Part shown: piece by piece, positions 1 through 8,461 of the stretch
Position numbering within the stretch: the stretch's first letter is position 1
Layout: the number at the start of each line of letters is the position of its first letter
Assembly (NCBI GenBank): GCA_944386985.1
Contig: CALXDD010000004.1
Coordinates: forward strand, 1 to 64,000
Source of the DNA: an uncultured Oscillospiraceae bacterium
Lineage (GTDB): Bacteria > Bacillota > Clostridia > Oscillospirales > Oscillospiraceae
Direction: 5' to 3'
Length of the DNA stretch: 64,000 nt
Position numbers and translations under genes: made by a program
Notes under the pieces: model-generated
Seen by the model: only the letters and a program-made list of their open reading frames with translations
What the model was told of the DNA's origin: nothing
Databases searched by the model: none

Positions 1-21
1 TGCGTCACGGACAGCTTGCTT

Positions 22-50
22 ACTATATCACCCTCTCCCCCATTTGTCAA
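22..50 (-). promoter_or_regulatory. Sigma-A-type promoter reading off the left edge
   Basis: On the minus strand a perfect -35 (TTGACA, 45-50) is followed by a 17-bp spacer and the -10 TATAGT (22-27). Transcription would begin near position 15 and leave the window, so the gene it serves is not visible. It lies just beyond the terminator of the polyamine operon. Confidence 0.75.
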
Positions 51-98
51 CACCTTTTTTCCATCTTTTTCTACTTTCTTCGTGGATTGGTAAACCGG

Positions 99-128
99 AG
101 AAAACAGGGCGGCTTCTGCCGCCCTGTT
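99..128 (-). terminator. Terminator of the polyamine operon
   Basis: The arms AACAGGGCGGC and GCCGCCCTGTT (103-128) form an 11-bp stem with a 4-nt loop. On the minus strand it is followed by TTTTC. It lies 9 bp after the nspC stop codon. Confidence 0.8.
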
Positions 129-136
129 CTGTGTGC

Positions 137-1258
137 CTATGACAACCGATTTTTGAAATCCTCATAGCCGAAGGTCTTAACAACCCGACACTCCCCCGCT
201 GTATCCCGCCAAACAATAGAGGGCAGCGGCATACCATTAAAGGTATTGGTCTTCACCATAGTATAGAGCGCCATATCCTCAAAGACCAGAAGATCCCCCT
301 CCTGCAGGGGCACGTCAAAGGAATAATCCCCGATTACATCCCCGGCAAGGCAAGTGGGACCGCCCAGGCGGTAGGTATAGGCTTTCTCCCCCGCCTCGCC
401 GCTATTTTGAAGAGGAGGCCGATAGGGCATCTCCAGCACATCCGGCATGTGGCAGGCCGCAGAGGTATCCAGAATGGCGATGTCTATGCCGTTATGAATG
501 GTCTCCAGTACGGAGGTGACCAAAAAGCCAGCGTTCAATACCACTGCCTCTCCCGGCTCCAGGTAGACCTCCACCCCATACCGCTGACGAAGATCCTGGA
601 TCAAGGAAATCAGCAGTTCCCGGTCGTAATCCGCCCGAGTGATGTGGTGGCCGCCTCCCAGGTTGATCCACTTAAGTCCCTTCAGATAGGGGCCAAATTT
701 CTCCTCAAAGGCCCGGAGGGTGGTCTGGAGATCGTCGGAATTCTGCTCGCATAGGGTATGAAAATGAATCCCATCCAGCAAAGGCAGCTGGTCGGGGTCA
801 AAATTGACCAGAGTGGTCCCCAACCGGGAACCGGGAGCGCAGGGGTCATAGATGGCGTGCCCCTCCTGAGTGGAGCACTCCGGATTCACCCGAAGGCCCA
901 CCTCCTTCCCCGCCGCCCTGGCCCTGGATGCGTACTTCTCCAACTGCCGGGGAGAGTTGAAGACAAAATGGTCGGCGTATTGAAGGAGTTCTTTAAACTC
1001 CTCCTCCCGGTAGGCGGGGGAAAAGACATGGGTCTCCCCACCGAAATACTCCTTCCCCAGCCGCGCCTCATAAAGGCCGCTGGCGGCGGTACCAGAGAGG
1101 TACCGCCGCAGCAGGGCGTAGCAGTCAAACATGGAAAATGCCTTCTGGGCCAGGAGAATCTTGGCCCCGGACCGGGCCGATACATCCCGGAGGATGTTGA
1201 GATTCCGCCGCAGCCGGATCTCGTCCACCAGGAAATAGGGGGTGTGCAGCTGCTCCAT
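137..1258 (-). CDS. nspC: Carboxynorspermidine/carboxyspermidine decarboxylase
   Basis: This 373-aa protein is a fold-III PLP-dependent decarboxylase of the NspC/CASDC family. It removes the carboxyl group of carboxyspermidine or carboxynorspermidine to give spermidine or norspermidine in the cytoplasm. The PLP lysine is in ILLAQKAF (about K39), the glycine loop is NLGGGHH, and the phosphate/substrate region reads LEPGEAV. Length matches the family. The gene is last in the operon; its ATG lies 3 bp after the TGA of the dehydrogenase that makes its substrate, which supports the pathway assignment. Whether the product is spermidine or norspermidine cannot be told from sequence. Confidence 0.93.
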   Translation of the reverse strand: MEQLHTPYFLVDEIRLRRNLNILRDVSARSGAKILLAQKAFSMFDCYALLRRYLSGTAASGLYEARLGKEYFGGETHVFSPAYREEEFKELLQYADHFVFNSPRQLEKYASRARAAGKEVGLRVNPECSTQEGHAIYDPCAPGSRLGTTLVNFDPDQLPLLDGIHFHTLCEQNSDDLQTTLRAFEEKFGPYLKGLKWINLGGGHHITRADYDRELLISLIQDLRQRYGVEVYLEPGEAVVLNAGFLVTSVLETIHNGIDIAILDTSAACHMPDVLEMPYRPPLQNSGEAGEKAYTYRLGGPTCLAGDVIGDYSFDVPLQEGDLLVFEDMALYTMVKTNTFNGMPLPSIVWRDTAGECRVVKTFGYEDFKNRLS

Positions 1259-1261
1259 GTC

Positions 1262-2521
<1,260 letters not shown>

Positions 2522-2564
2522 CTTATTTCCTCCTGTATCGATCGTATTTCTTTTTCCTTCTATC

Positions 2565-3434
2565 TCAATCCGCTGCCCCGAACCTATCCAGGGCCAGCAG
2601 CATCTCCCGCACAATCTTGGCCGCCGCAGCGCTGGATGCGCCGCTGGGGTCGTAGTGGGGGCTCAGCTCGTTTACGTCGCAGCCCACCACATGGCATCGG
2701 GCACACACCGCCGTCACCGCGCGCCGCAAAGCATCAAAGCTGACGCCGCCGGGCTCCGGCGTGCCGGTGCCGGGAAACACCGAGGGGTCCATCACATCTA
2801 AGTCCACGGTGAAGTACACCGGCTTTTCGGAAAGTCGATCCAACACGTCCTCCAGCCCCTCCAGATCGAAGGGGTGGCAGAACACATGATCCTTCCCCCA
2901 CTGCCACTCCGGCCGGTCGCCGGAGCGGATACCAAACTGAAAGATCTTTCCATCCCCCACCAGTTCCCAGCACCGGCGGATGACACAGGCGTGGGACAGC
3001 GGTACCCCCAGGTAGTCCTCCCGGAGATCGGTGTGGGCGTCAAAGTGTAGGATACACACATCGGGATATTTTTCATACACTGCCCGAAATGCTCCCAGGG
3101 TCACCAGGTGCTCTCCGCCGATGAGAAAGGGCCGTTTCCCGGCAGCGAGGATCTCCGCTGTCCGGCCCTCAATGGCCTGAAGCGCCAGCTCGCTGCTGCC
3201 CATGGGCAGCTCAATGTCGCCGGAATCCAGCACGGCGCACTCGGTGAGGTCCTTATCCTGATAGGGGCTGTAGGTCTCCAGGCCGTAAGACTCACTGCGA
3301 AGGGCGGCAGGTCCGAACCTGGTGCCGGGGCGGTTGGAGGTGGTGGAGTCGAAAGGGGCGCCGAAGAGCACCGTCTCCGCCTCCGCCCAGGGCCTGTCGC
3401 AGGCCATATAGGTGTCAATCTGCGGCTTCAACAT
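2565..3434 (-). CDS. speB: Agmatinase-type ureohydrolase
   Basis: This 289-aa enzyme is of the arginase/agmatinase fold and hydrolyses a guanidino group to release urea. The two-manganese ligands are visible: GGEHL (H109), HFDAHTD (130-136) and DLDVMDP (211-217). In this operon the substrate may be agmatine (giving putrescine) or N1-aminopropylagmatine (giving spermidine), because the aminopropyltransferase gene overlaps it by 20 bp on the upstream side. Sequence alone does not settle this. The 43-bp gap to the next gene contains that gene's ribosome site. Confidence 0.9.
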   Translation of the reverse strand: MLKPQIDTYMACDRPWAEAETVLFGAPFDSTTSNRPGTRFGPAALRSESYGLETYSPYQDKDLTECAVLDSGDIELPMGSSELALQAIEGRTAEILAAGKRPFLIGGEHLVTLGAFRAVYEKYPDVCILHFDAHTDLREDYLGVPLSHACVIRRCWELVGDGKIFQFGIRSGDRPEWQWGKDHVFCHPFDLEGLEDVLDRLSEKPVYFTVDLDVMDPSVFPGTGTPEPGGVSFDALRRAVTAVCARCHVVGCDVNELSPHYDPSGASSAAAAKIVREMLLALDRFGAAD

Positions 3435-4275
3435 GTTTCAATAACTCCTCTACATAAGCTGGGATATAGAACGCCCCCTTGTGGAGGGTGGTGGTGTAGT
3501 ACCAACAGTGGAGCCCCCGGTCGTTCCACCGCTTCTCGTTGAGGTCCCGGAGAGGGTGGTACTTCTTGGAAGCAAACCCGAAAAGCCAATGGCCCGAGGG
3601 GTAAGTAGGGATGTGGGCCTGATAGACCTTTGCAATGGGGAAGGACTCCACGATCCGTTTGTGGGCCCGCTGGCATGCCACCGCGTCCTCGTCGTAGAAG
3701 GGGCTCTCATGTTGGTTGACCATAATGCCGTCTTCCCGGAGAGCCTTGGAACAGTTGCCGTAGAACTCCCGGGTGAAGAGGCCCTCGCCAGGGCCGAAGG
3801 GGTCCGTGGAGTCCACGATGATCAGGTCGTAGCAGTCGGTCCTTCTTCTGATAAACTTCAGGCCATCCTCGTAGTAGATGTGCACCCGAGGATCATCCAG
3901 GCCGCAGGCGGTTTTGGGCAGATATTCCCGGCATACCTCCACCACCATGGGATCGATCTCCACCATGTCGATGGTCTCGATGTCGTCATACCGCACCAGC
4001 TCCCGGATAACGCCGCCGTCCCCCGCACCGATGACCAGCACGTCGCGGACATAGGGATGGACCGCCATGGCGGGATGGGTAATCATCTCGTGGTAGATGA
4101 ACTCATCCTTTTCCGTCAGCATCATATAGCCGTCCAATGTCAGGAATCGGCCAAATTCCGGTGAATCAAACACGTCAATCCGCTGAAAGTCGCTTTGACC
4201 GCTGTAGAGCTGCTTATCCACCCGGATGGAGAATTTCACATCCTTGGAGTGGTTCTCAGAAAACCAAAATTCCAT
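3415..4275 (-). CDS. speE: Spermidine synthase (polyamine aminopropyltransferase)
   Basis: The 286-aa protein transfers an aminopropyl group from decarboxylated SAM to a diamine acceptor. It has the methyltransferase-like fold with the nucleotide loop VIGAGDGG (81-88), the acidic EIDP site (about 107) and the family signature VDSTDPFGPG (about 154-163). Length is typical for bacterial SpeE. It ends inside the ureohydrolase gene and begins 1 bp after the end of the arginine decarboxylase gene, so it is translationally coupled. The acceptor may be putrescine or agmatine. Confidence 0.94.
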   Translation of the reverse strand: MEFWFSENHSKDVKFSIRVDKQLYSGQSDFQRIDVFDSPEFGRFLTLDGYMMLTEKDEFIYHEMITHPAMAVHPYVRDVLVIGAGDGGVIRELVRYDDIETIDMVEIDPMVVEVCREYLPKTACGLDDPRVHIYYEDGLKFIRRRTDCYDLIIVDSTDPFGPGEGLFTREFYGNCSKALREDGIMVNQHESPFYDEDAVACQRAHKRIVESFPIAKVYQAHIPTYPSGHWLFGFASKKYHPLRDLNEKRWNDRGLHCWYYTTTLHKGAFYIPAYVEELLKHVEAAD

Positions 4276-4276
4276 C

Positions 4277-5737
4277 CTACTCTCCCTCCTTCAGCACATT
4301 CAGCCGCCGGATGTCCGGGTCCTCGGGACCGGTCATGGAGCAGCCCTTGGCCTTGGCGTAGCGGATATAATCCAGAATCTCCTTGGTAATCCGCTCGCCG
4401 GGGGCCAGGATAGGGATGCCCGGCGGGTAGCACATGACAAACTCGCTGCACACCCGGCCCGCCGTATTCCCAATGGGCAGGGATTCCTTTTTGGCGTAGA
4501 AAGCGTCCTGCGGGGACACCGCCACCTCCGGGTCGATGTACTCCTGGCGCATAAGCCCCGCCCGGGATTTGCCGAACCGCCGCCGCACCTCGCTGAGGGC
4601 GCTGACCAGCCGCTCCACCTCCCGGGGACGGTCCCCGATGGAGAGATAGGCCAGGATGTTGCCAAGGTCCCCGAACTCGATCTGGATGTCGTACTCATCC
4701 CGGAGGAGATCGTAGACCTCGATGCCGGCAAGTCCCACGTCCAGGGTATTCACCGACAGCTTGGTCACGTCGAAGTCGAAGATGCTGTCCCCGTTGATAA
4801 GCTCCCGGGAGAAGGCGTAATACCCGCCGATGGCGTTGATCTCCTCCCTGGCATATTCCGCCAGCTCCACCACCTTCCCGAAGGCCTCCCGGCCCCGGAG
4901 AGCCAGGTTCCGCCTGGAGATGTCCAGACTGCTGAGGAGCAGATAGGAGCCGCTGGTGGTCTGGGTCAGGTTGATGATCTGGCGGACGTGGCCCTCCTGC
5001 ATGGCGGGGCCGGTGAGAAGGAGGCTGCTCTGGGTAAGGCTGCCGCCGGACTTGTGCATACTTACCGCCGCCATATCCGCCCCCGCCGCCATGGCGGAGA
5101 CAGGGAGGCTATCACCGAAGTAGAAGTGGGTACCGTGGGCCTCATCGACCAGACACAGCATGCCGTGCTGGTGGGCCAGCTTCACAATGGAACGGAGGTC
5201 GGAGCAGATGCCGTAGTAAGTGGGGTTGTTCACCAGCACTGCCTTGGCATCGGGGTTTTGCAAAATGGCCCGCTCCACCTCCGCCACCGTCATCCCCAAG
5301 GGGATACCCAGCCGGTCGTCACACTCGGGGTTTACATAAACAGGAACCGCCCCGCACAGCACCATGGCCCCCATAACGCTGCGGTGAACGTTCCGGGGCA
5401 GGATGATCTTGTCCCCCCGCTTGGCCACCGACAGCACCATGCTCTGGACAGCGGAGGTGGTACCCCCTACCATGAGAAAGGCGTGGGCGGCCCCGAAAGC
5501 CTCCGCCGCCAGCTCCTCCGCCTCCCGGATCACGGAGATGGGGTGGCAGAGATTGTCCAAGGGTTTCATGGAGTTGACGTCCATGGTGACGCATTTCTCC
5601 CCTAAAAGGGCCGTCAGCTCCGGGTTTCCCCGGCCTCGCTTATGGCCGGGTACGTCGAAGGGGACCACCCGCATCTTCTTGAATTCTTCCAGCGCCTCGT
5701 AGATGGGCGCCCGGTCCTGACGCAGCGTATCCCTCAC
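4277..5737 (-). CDS. speA: Arginine decarboxylase (fold-I, YaaO/SpeA type)
   Basis: This 486-aa PLP enzyme of the Orn/Lys/Arg decarboxylase family converts arginine to agmatine. Conserved blocks are PFDVPGHKRG (26-35), the DEAHG aspartate motif (198-202) and the PLP lysine in SMHKSGGS (K229). Length fits the short Gram-positive form, lacking the wing domain of the acid-stress enzymes. The start is odd. No ATG precedes conserved residues, and the GTG at 5737 directly abuts and overlaps the only SD-like stretch (AAGAGGTGAGG) right after the speD stop. A non-canonical start a few codons downstream is possible. Confidence 0.9.
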   Translation of the reverse strand: MRDTLRQDRAPIYEALEEFKKMRVVPFDVPGHKRGRGNPELTALLGEKCVTMDVNSMKPLDNLCHPISVIREAEELAAEAFGAAHAFLMVGGTTSAVQSMVLSVAKRGDKIILPRNVHRSVMGAMVLCGAVPVYVNPECDDRLGIPLGMTVAEVERAILQNPDAKAVLVNNPTYYGICSDLRSIVKLAHQHGMLCLVDEAHGTHFYFGDSLPVSAMAAGADMAAVSMHKSGGSLTQSSLLLTGPAMQEGHVRQIINLTQTTSGSYLLLSSLDISRRNLALRGREAFGKVVELAEYAREEINAIGGYYAFSRELINGDSIFDFDVTKLSVNTLDVGLAGIEVYDLLRDEYDIQIEFGDLGNILAYLSIGDRPREVERLVSALSEVRRRFGKSRAGLMRQEYIDPEVAVSPQDAFYAKKESLPIGNTAGRVCSEFVMCYPPGIPILAPGERITKEILDYIRYAKAKGCSMTGPEDPDIRRLNVLKEGE

Positions 5738-5742
5738 CTCTT

Positions 5743-6501
5743 TCAGTAAATATTCCGGCAGGAGAAAATCTCGATCATCTCCCGGCGGATGTTATCCATG
5801 ATCTCCAGCCGCACCTGGGGCGGCAGCTCATAGACGTCGGTTTTAAACAGGTAATTCTGAAGGTTGATGTCTTTTAGCATCATCTTCGTGTGGTAGAGAT
5901 TGGCCTCATACACATTGATATCCACCGCGTCGTAGCGGCGGAGGGTGGCAGGATCGATATAGTCCTGGATGGAGCGGACGGTGTGGTCCATGAAGAGCTT
6001 CTTTCCGTTCACATCCCGGGTAAAGCCGCGGACCCGATAGTCCATGGCGATGATGTCGCTGTCAAAGGAACCGATGAGATAGTCCAGGGTAGAGAGAGGG
6101 GTGATCTCCCCGCAGGTGGCCACGTCGATGTCCACCCGGAAGGTGGCAAGGCATGTCTCCGGATGGTACTCCGGGTAGGTGTGGACGGTGACATGGCTCT
6201 TGTCCAAATGGGCCAGCTGAGTCTCCCCGGCGGGCACCATGGACCCCTCAGCGATGAGAATGGTCACCGAGGCCCCCTGGGGCTCGTAATCCTGCTTGGC
6301 GATGTTGAGCACCTTGGCCCCGATCATATCCGTCAGAGAGGTGAGGATATTGGTCAGGCGCTCGGAATTATACTGCTCGTCGATATAAGCGATATAGTCT
6401 CTCAGCTCCCGGGCGGTCTTGGCGTAGCACACATCGTAAATATTGAAGCTCAGATCCTTGGTAAGATTGTTAAACCCGTACAGCTTCAGCTTCTCTGCCA
6501 T
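5743..6501 (-). CDS. speD: S-adenosylmethionine decarboxylase proenzyme
   Basis: The 252-aa protein matches the E. coli-type SpeD ([16 protein letters not shown] at the N-terminus). It self-cleaves to form a pyruvoyl cofactor and makes decarboxylated SAM, the aminopropyl donor for SpeE. The cleavage site is K101-S102 within [13 protein letters not shown]; the catalytic cysteine region is VATCGEI and the [10 protein letters not shown] block is conserved. The ATG at 6501 is preceded by AAAGGAGG at good spacing. It is the first gene of the polyamine operon and lies just after an intrinsic terminator in the leader. Confidence 0.95.
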   Translation of the reverse strand: MAEKLKLYGFNNLTKDLSFNIYDVCYAKTARELRDYIAYIDEQYNSERLTNILTSLTDMIGAKVLNIAKQDYEPQGASVTILIAEGSMVPAGETQLAHLDKSHVTVHTYPEYHPETCLATFRVDIDVATCGEITPLSTLDYLIGSFDSDIIAMDYRVRGFTRDVNGKKLFMDHTVRSIQDYIDPATLRRYDAVDINVYEANLYHTKMMLKDINLQNYLFKTDVYELPPQVRLEIMDNIRREMIEIFSCRNIY

Positions 6502-6519
6502 GGTGGGCCCCTCCTTTGT

Positions 6520-6603
6520 TCAGACAAATAAAAAAACAGGCGGCATGCCGTTTACGCATACCGCCTGTAAAATCGTCAGAATTCTCCCGCCGCCGCTTCC
6601 CAT
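6520..6603 (-). CDS. Possible 27-codon leader peptide overlapping the speD attenuator
   Basis: An ATG at 6603 opens a frame encoding MGSGGGRILT then ILQAVCVNGMPPVFLFV, ending with TGA at 6520, 18 nt before the speD ATG. A purine-rich GGGGGGAG lies about 11 nt upstream and can pair with the CCCCC immediately before the ATG, so the ribosome site may be masked by a hairpin. The frame runs through both arms of the terminator, so a ribosome here would prevent it from folding. It may be a regulatory leader peptide or a chance frame. Confidence 0.35.
   Translation of the reverse strand: MGSGGGRILTILQAVCVNGMPPVFLFV
6529..6568 (-). terminator. Intrinsic terminator (attenuator) before speD
   Basis: On the minus strand ACAGGCGGTATGC (6556-6568) pairs with GCATGCCGCCTGT (6536-6548) around a 7-nt loop, followed directly by TTTTTT. 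It is strong and lies about 28 nt before the speD start, downstream of the promoter, so it must be bypassed to express the operon. Confidence 0.85.
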
Positions 6604-6892
6604 GGGGGCACGCTCTCCCCCCTTTTCCGGCGCAGACGCCTTCTCAGAGTCTATATAGCAAATACTTACTTTTACTACTCTTATTGACCGTTTTACAAGT
6701 TGATATGCCCTCGGCACACTGGTTATAAAGTAACCAACTTATAAAATTGAGCTTCTAACTCAATCAATAATGACAGCATCACAGCTGTCTTCGGCAGTTG
6801 ACCCGGCTGTCCGTATGGCCTCAACCCGCCGGATGCGGGTGGTCAGTATTTGCATGGATACTCTGGGAATGGCCCATATCACATACAGCTAT

Positions 6893-6921
6893 AATATATC
6901 GAATTATGCCGGAAATGTCAA
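6893..6921 (-). promoter_or_regulatory. Promoter of the polyamine operon
   Basis: Minus strand: -35 TTGACA (6916-6921), 17-bp spacer, -10 TATATT (6893-6898). It is the only near-consensus promoter upstream of speD and defines a start near 6886. Confidence 0.8.
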
Positions 6922-7054
6922 GGCTTTTCCATCCCTCTCTCCCCCTTGACCTTTCTTTTCTTTTGCCGCGGGACGGAGATGTTGTCTTTTTCCCCGTACA
7001 AATCTGCAAAATCCGTCTGCCCCGGGGAAAATCTCCGTTTTTTGTATTTTTAGT

Positions 7055-7083
7055 TTTACATCTGCCAAAAGGTACGATATAAT
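7055..7083 (+). promoter_or_regulatory. Promoter of the F420 ligase-like gene
   Basis: TTTACA (7055-7060), 17-bp spacer, TATAAT (7078-7083). It is divergent from the polyamine promoter. The intergenic DNA between 6922 and 7054 shows no further gene. Confidence 0.75.
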
Positions 7084-7139
7084 GAGTTGGATCAACCATT
7101 TGCGCATCCGACAAACTGAAAAACAGGAGTGTTATACCT

Positions 7140-8336
7140 ATGAGCCGTATGGTCGGTACTGTTTCCCGGGGCATCCGCGCCCCTATTATCCGTACAGGAG
7201 ATGATCTCGCCAAGATCGTCACCGAGTCTGTGCTCACTGCCGCCCGGGAGGAGGGCTACCGCTTCCATGACCGGGATATCGTAGCCATGACCGAGGCCAT
7301 TGTGGCCCGGGCCCAGGGCAACTACGCCACAGTGGACCAGATCGCCGCTGACGTGAAAGCAAAGCTGGGCGGCGGCACTGTGGGCGTGGTCTTCCCCATC
7401 CTCAGCCGCAACCGCTTTGCCATCTGCCTTCGGGGTATCGCCATGGGGGCGAAGAAGATCGTGCTGCAGCTGAGCTACCCCTCCGACGAGGTGGGCAACC
7501 ACCTGGTGGATCTGGACATGCTGGACGAAAAAGGCGTCAACCCTTATACCGACGTGCTGGATCTGGAGAAATTCCGCGCTCTCTTCGGCTACGGCGTCCA
7601 CCCCTTCACCGGCGTGGATTACATTGATTACTATGCCAAACTCATTGCGTCCTGCGGTGCGGAGGTGGAGGTGATTTTCGCCAACGATCCCAGAGCGGTG
7701 CTGCGGTACACCGACACCGTCCTCACCTGCGACATCCACACCCGCCAGCGCTCCAAGCGTCTTCTGAAGGCCGCCGGGGCCAAAGTGGTGCTGGGGCTGG
7801 ACGACATTCTCACTGCCAGCGTGGATGGCAGCGGCTACAATGAGAAGTACGGTCTTTTAGGCTCCAACAAGTCCACCGAGGACAAGGTAAAGCTGTTCCC
7901 CCGGGACTGCCAGGGGCTGGTGGAGGAGATCCAGAAGCGGCTTTTGGAGGCCACCGGCAAGCAGGTGGAGGTGATGGTCTACGGCGACGGCGCCTTCAAG
8001 GACCCGGTGGGCAAGATCTGGGAGCTGGCGGACCCGGTGGTCTCCCCGGCCTACACCGCAGGCCTTGAGGGCACCCCCAACGAGCTGAAGCTGAAGTATC
8101 TGGCGGACAACGATTTTGCCGACCTCAGCGGCGAGGCTCTGCGGGACGCCATCAAGGGAGAAATCCAGAAGAAGGACGGCAGCAGCTTGGTGGGCAAGAT
8201 GTCCGCCCAGGGCACCACCCCCCGCCGTCTCACCGATCTTATTGGCTCCCTCTGCGACCTCACCAGCGGAAGCGGCGACAAGGGCACCCCCATCATCCAC
8301 ATCCAGGGCTATTTTGACAACTACACCAACGAGTAA
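7140..8336 (+). CDS. Coenzyme F420-0:L-glutamate ligase family protein
   Basis: The 398-aa protein belongs to the F420 ligase (CofE-like) superfamily in the form found widely in clostridia. Recognisable stretches are VGTVSRGIRAPII near the N-terminus and VMVYGDGAFKDPVGKIWELA in the C-terminal half. CofE adds glutamate to F420-0. No other F420 biosynthesis or F420-dependent gene is in this window, so the true substrate may be another lactyl- or phospho-containing acceptor. It is a single-gene unit with its own promoter, an SD (CAGGAG) 10 nt from the ATG, and a strong terminator. Confidence 0.8.
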   Translation: MSRMVGTVSRGIRAPIIRTGDDLAKIVTESVLTAAREEGYRFHDRDIVAMTEAIVARAQGNYATVDQIAADVKAKLGGGTVGVVFPILSRNRFAICLRGIAMGAKKIVLQLSYPSDEVGNHLVDLDMLDEKGVNPYTDVLDLEKFRALFGYGVHPFTGVDYIDYYAKLIASCGAEVEVIFANDPRAVLRYTDTVLTCDIHTRQRSKRLLKAAGAKVVLGLDDILTASVDGSGYNEKYGLLGSNKSTEDKVKLFPRDCQGLVEEIQKRLLEATGKQVEVMVYGDGAFKDPVGKIWELADPVVSPAYTAGLEGTPNELKLKYLADNDFADLSGEALRDAIKGEIQKKDGSSLVGKMSAQGTTPRRLTDLIGSLCDLTSGSGDKGTPIIHIQGYFDNYTNE

Positions 8337-8352
8337 ATTTTGAAAAAGCTTC

Positions 8353-8394
8353 GGCCCGCCGCGGGAGTCTGTTCCCGCGGCGGGCCGTTCTTTT
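8353..8394 (+). terminator. Terminator after the F420 ligase-like gene
   Basis: A 14-bp GC-rich stem (GGCCCGCCGCGGGA / TCCCGCGGCGGGCC, 8353-8386) followed by GTTCTTTT. It may also stop minus-strand transcription from oleate hydratase. Confidence 0.85.
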
Positions 8395-8461
8395 CCTGAT
8401 ACGGAGGGATTATCTTCCCCCGGCGCTCTTCCGTTTGCTTGACCCCAACGAGGGGGACAGA

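Larger units (their letters stand above)
6502..6886 (-). promoter_or_regulatory. Long structured 5' leader of the polyamine operon
   Basis: From the predicted start near 6886 to speD there are about 385 untranslated nt. On the RNA strand a train of hairpins can be read: ACCCGC/GCGGGT, GTTGA/TCAAC, GACAGC/GCTGTC, ATTGAG/CTCAAT, GGTTA/TAACC, and finally the terminator at 6529-6568. I cannot match it to a riboswitch class I know. The layout (promoter, structured leader, terminator, gene) indicates transcription attenuation, probably in response to a polyamine or a precursor; the ligand is inference. Confidence 0.6.

Noticed and set aside
6770..6860. Part of the speD leader resembling a c-di-GMP-I or cobalamin riboswitch
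   Set aside because: A few short stretches (such as AGCCGGGTCAAC) look similar, but the order and spacing of conserved elements do not fit either class.
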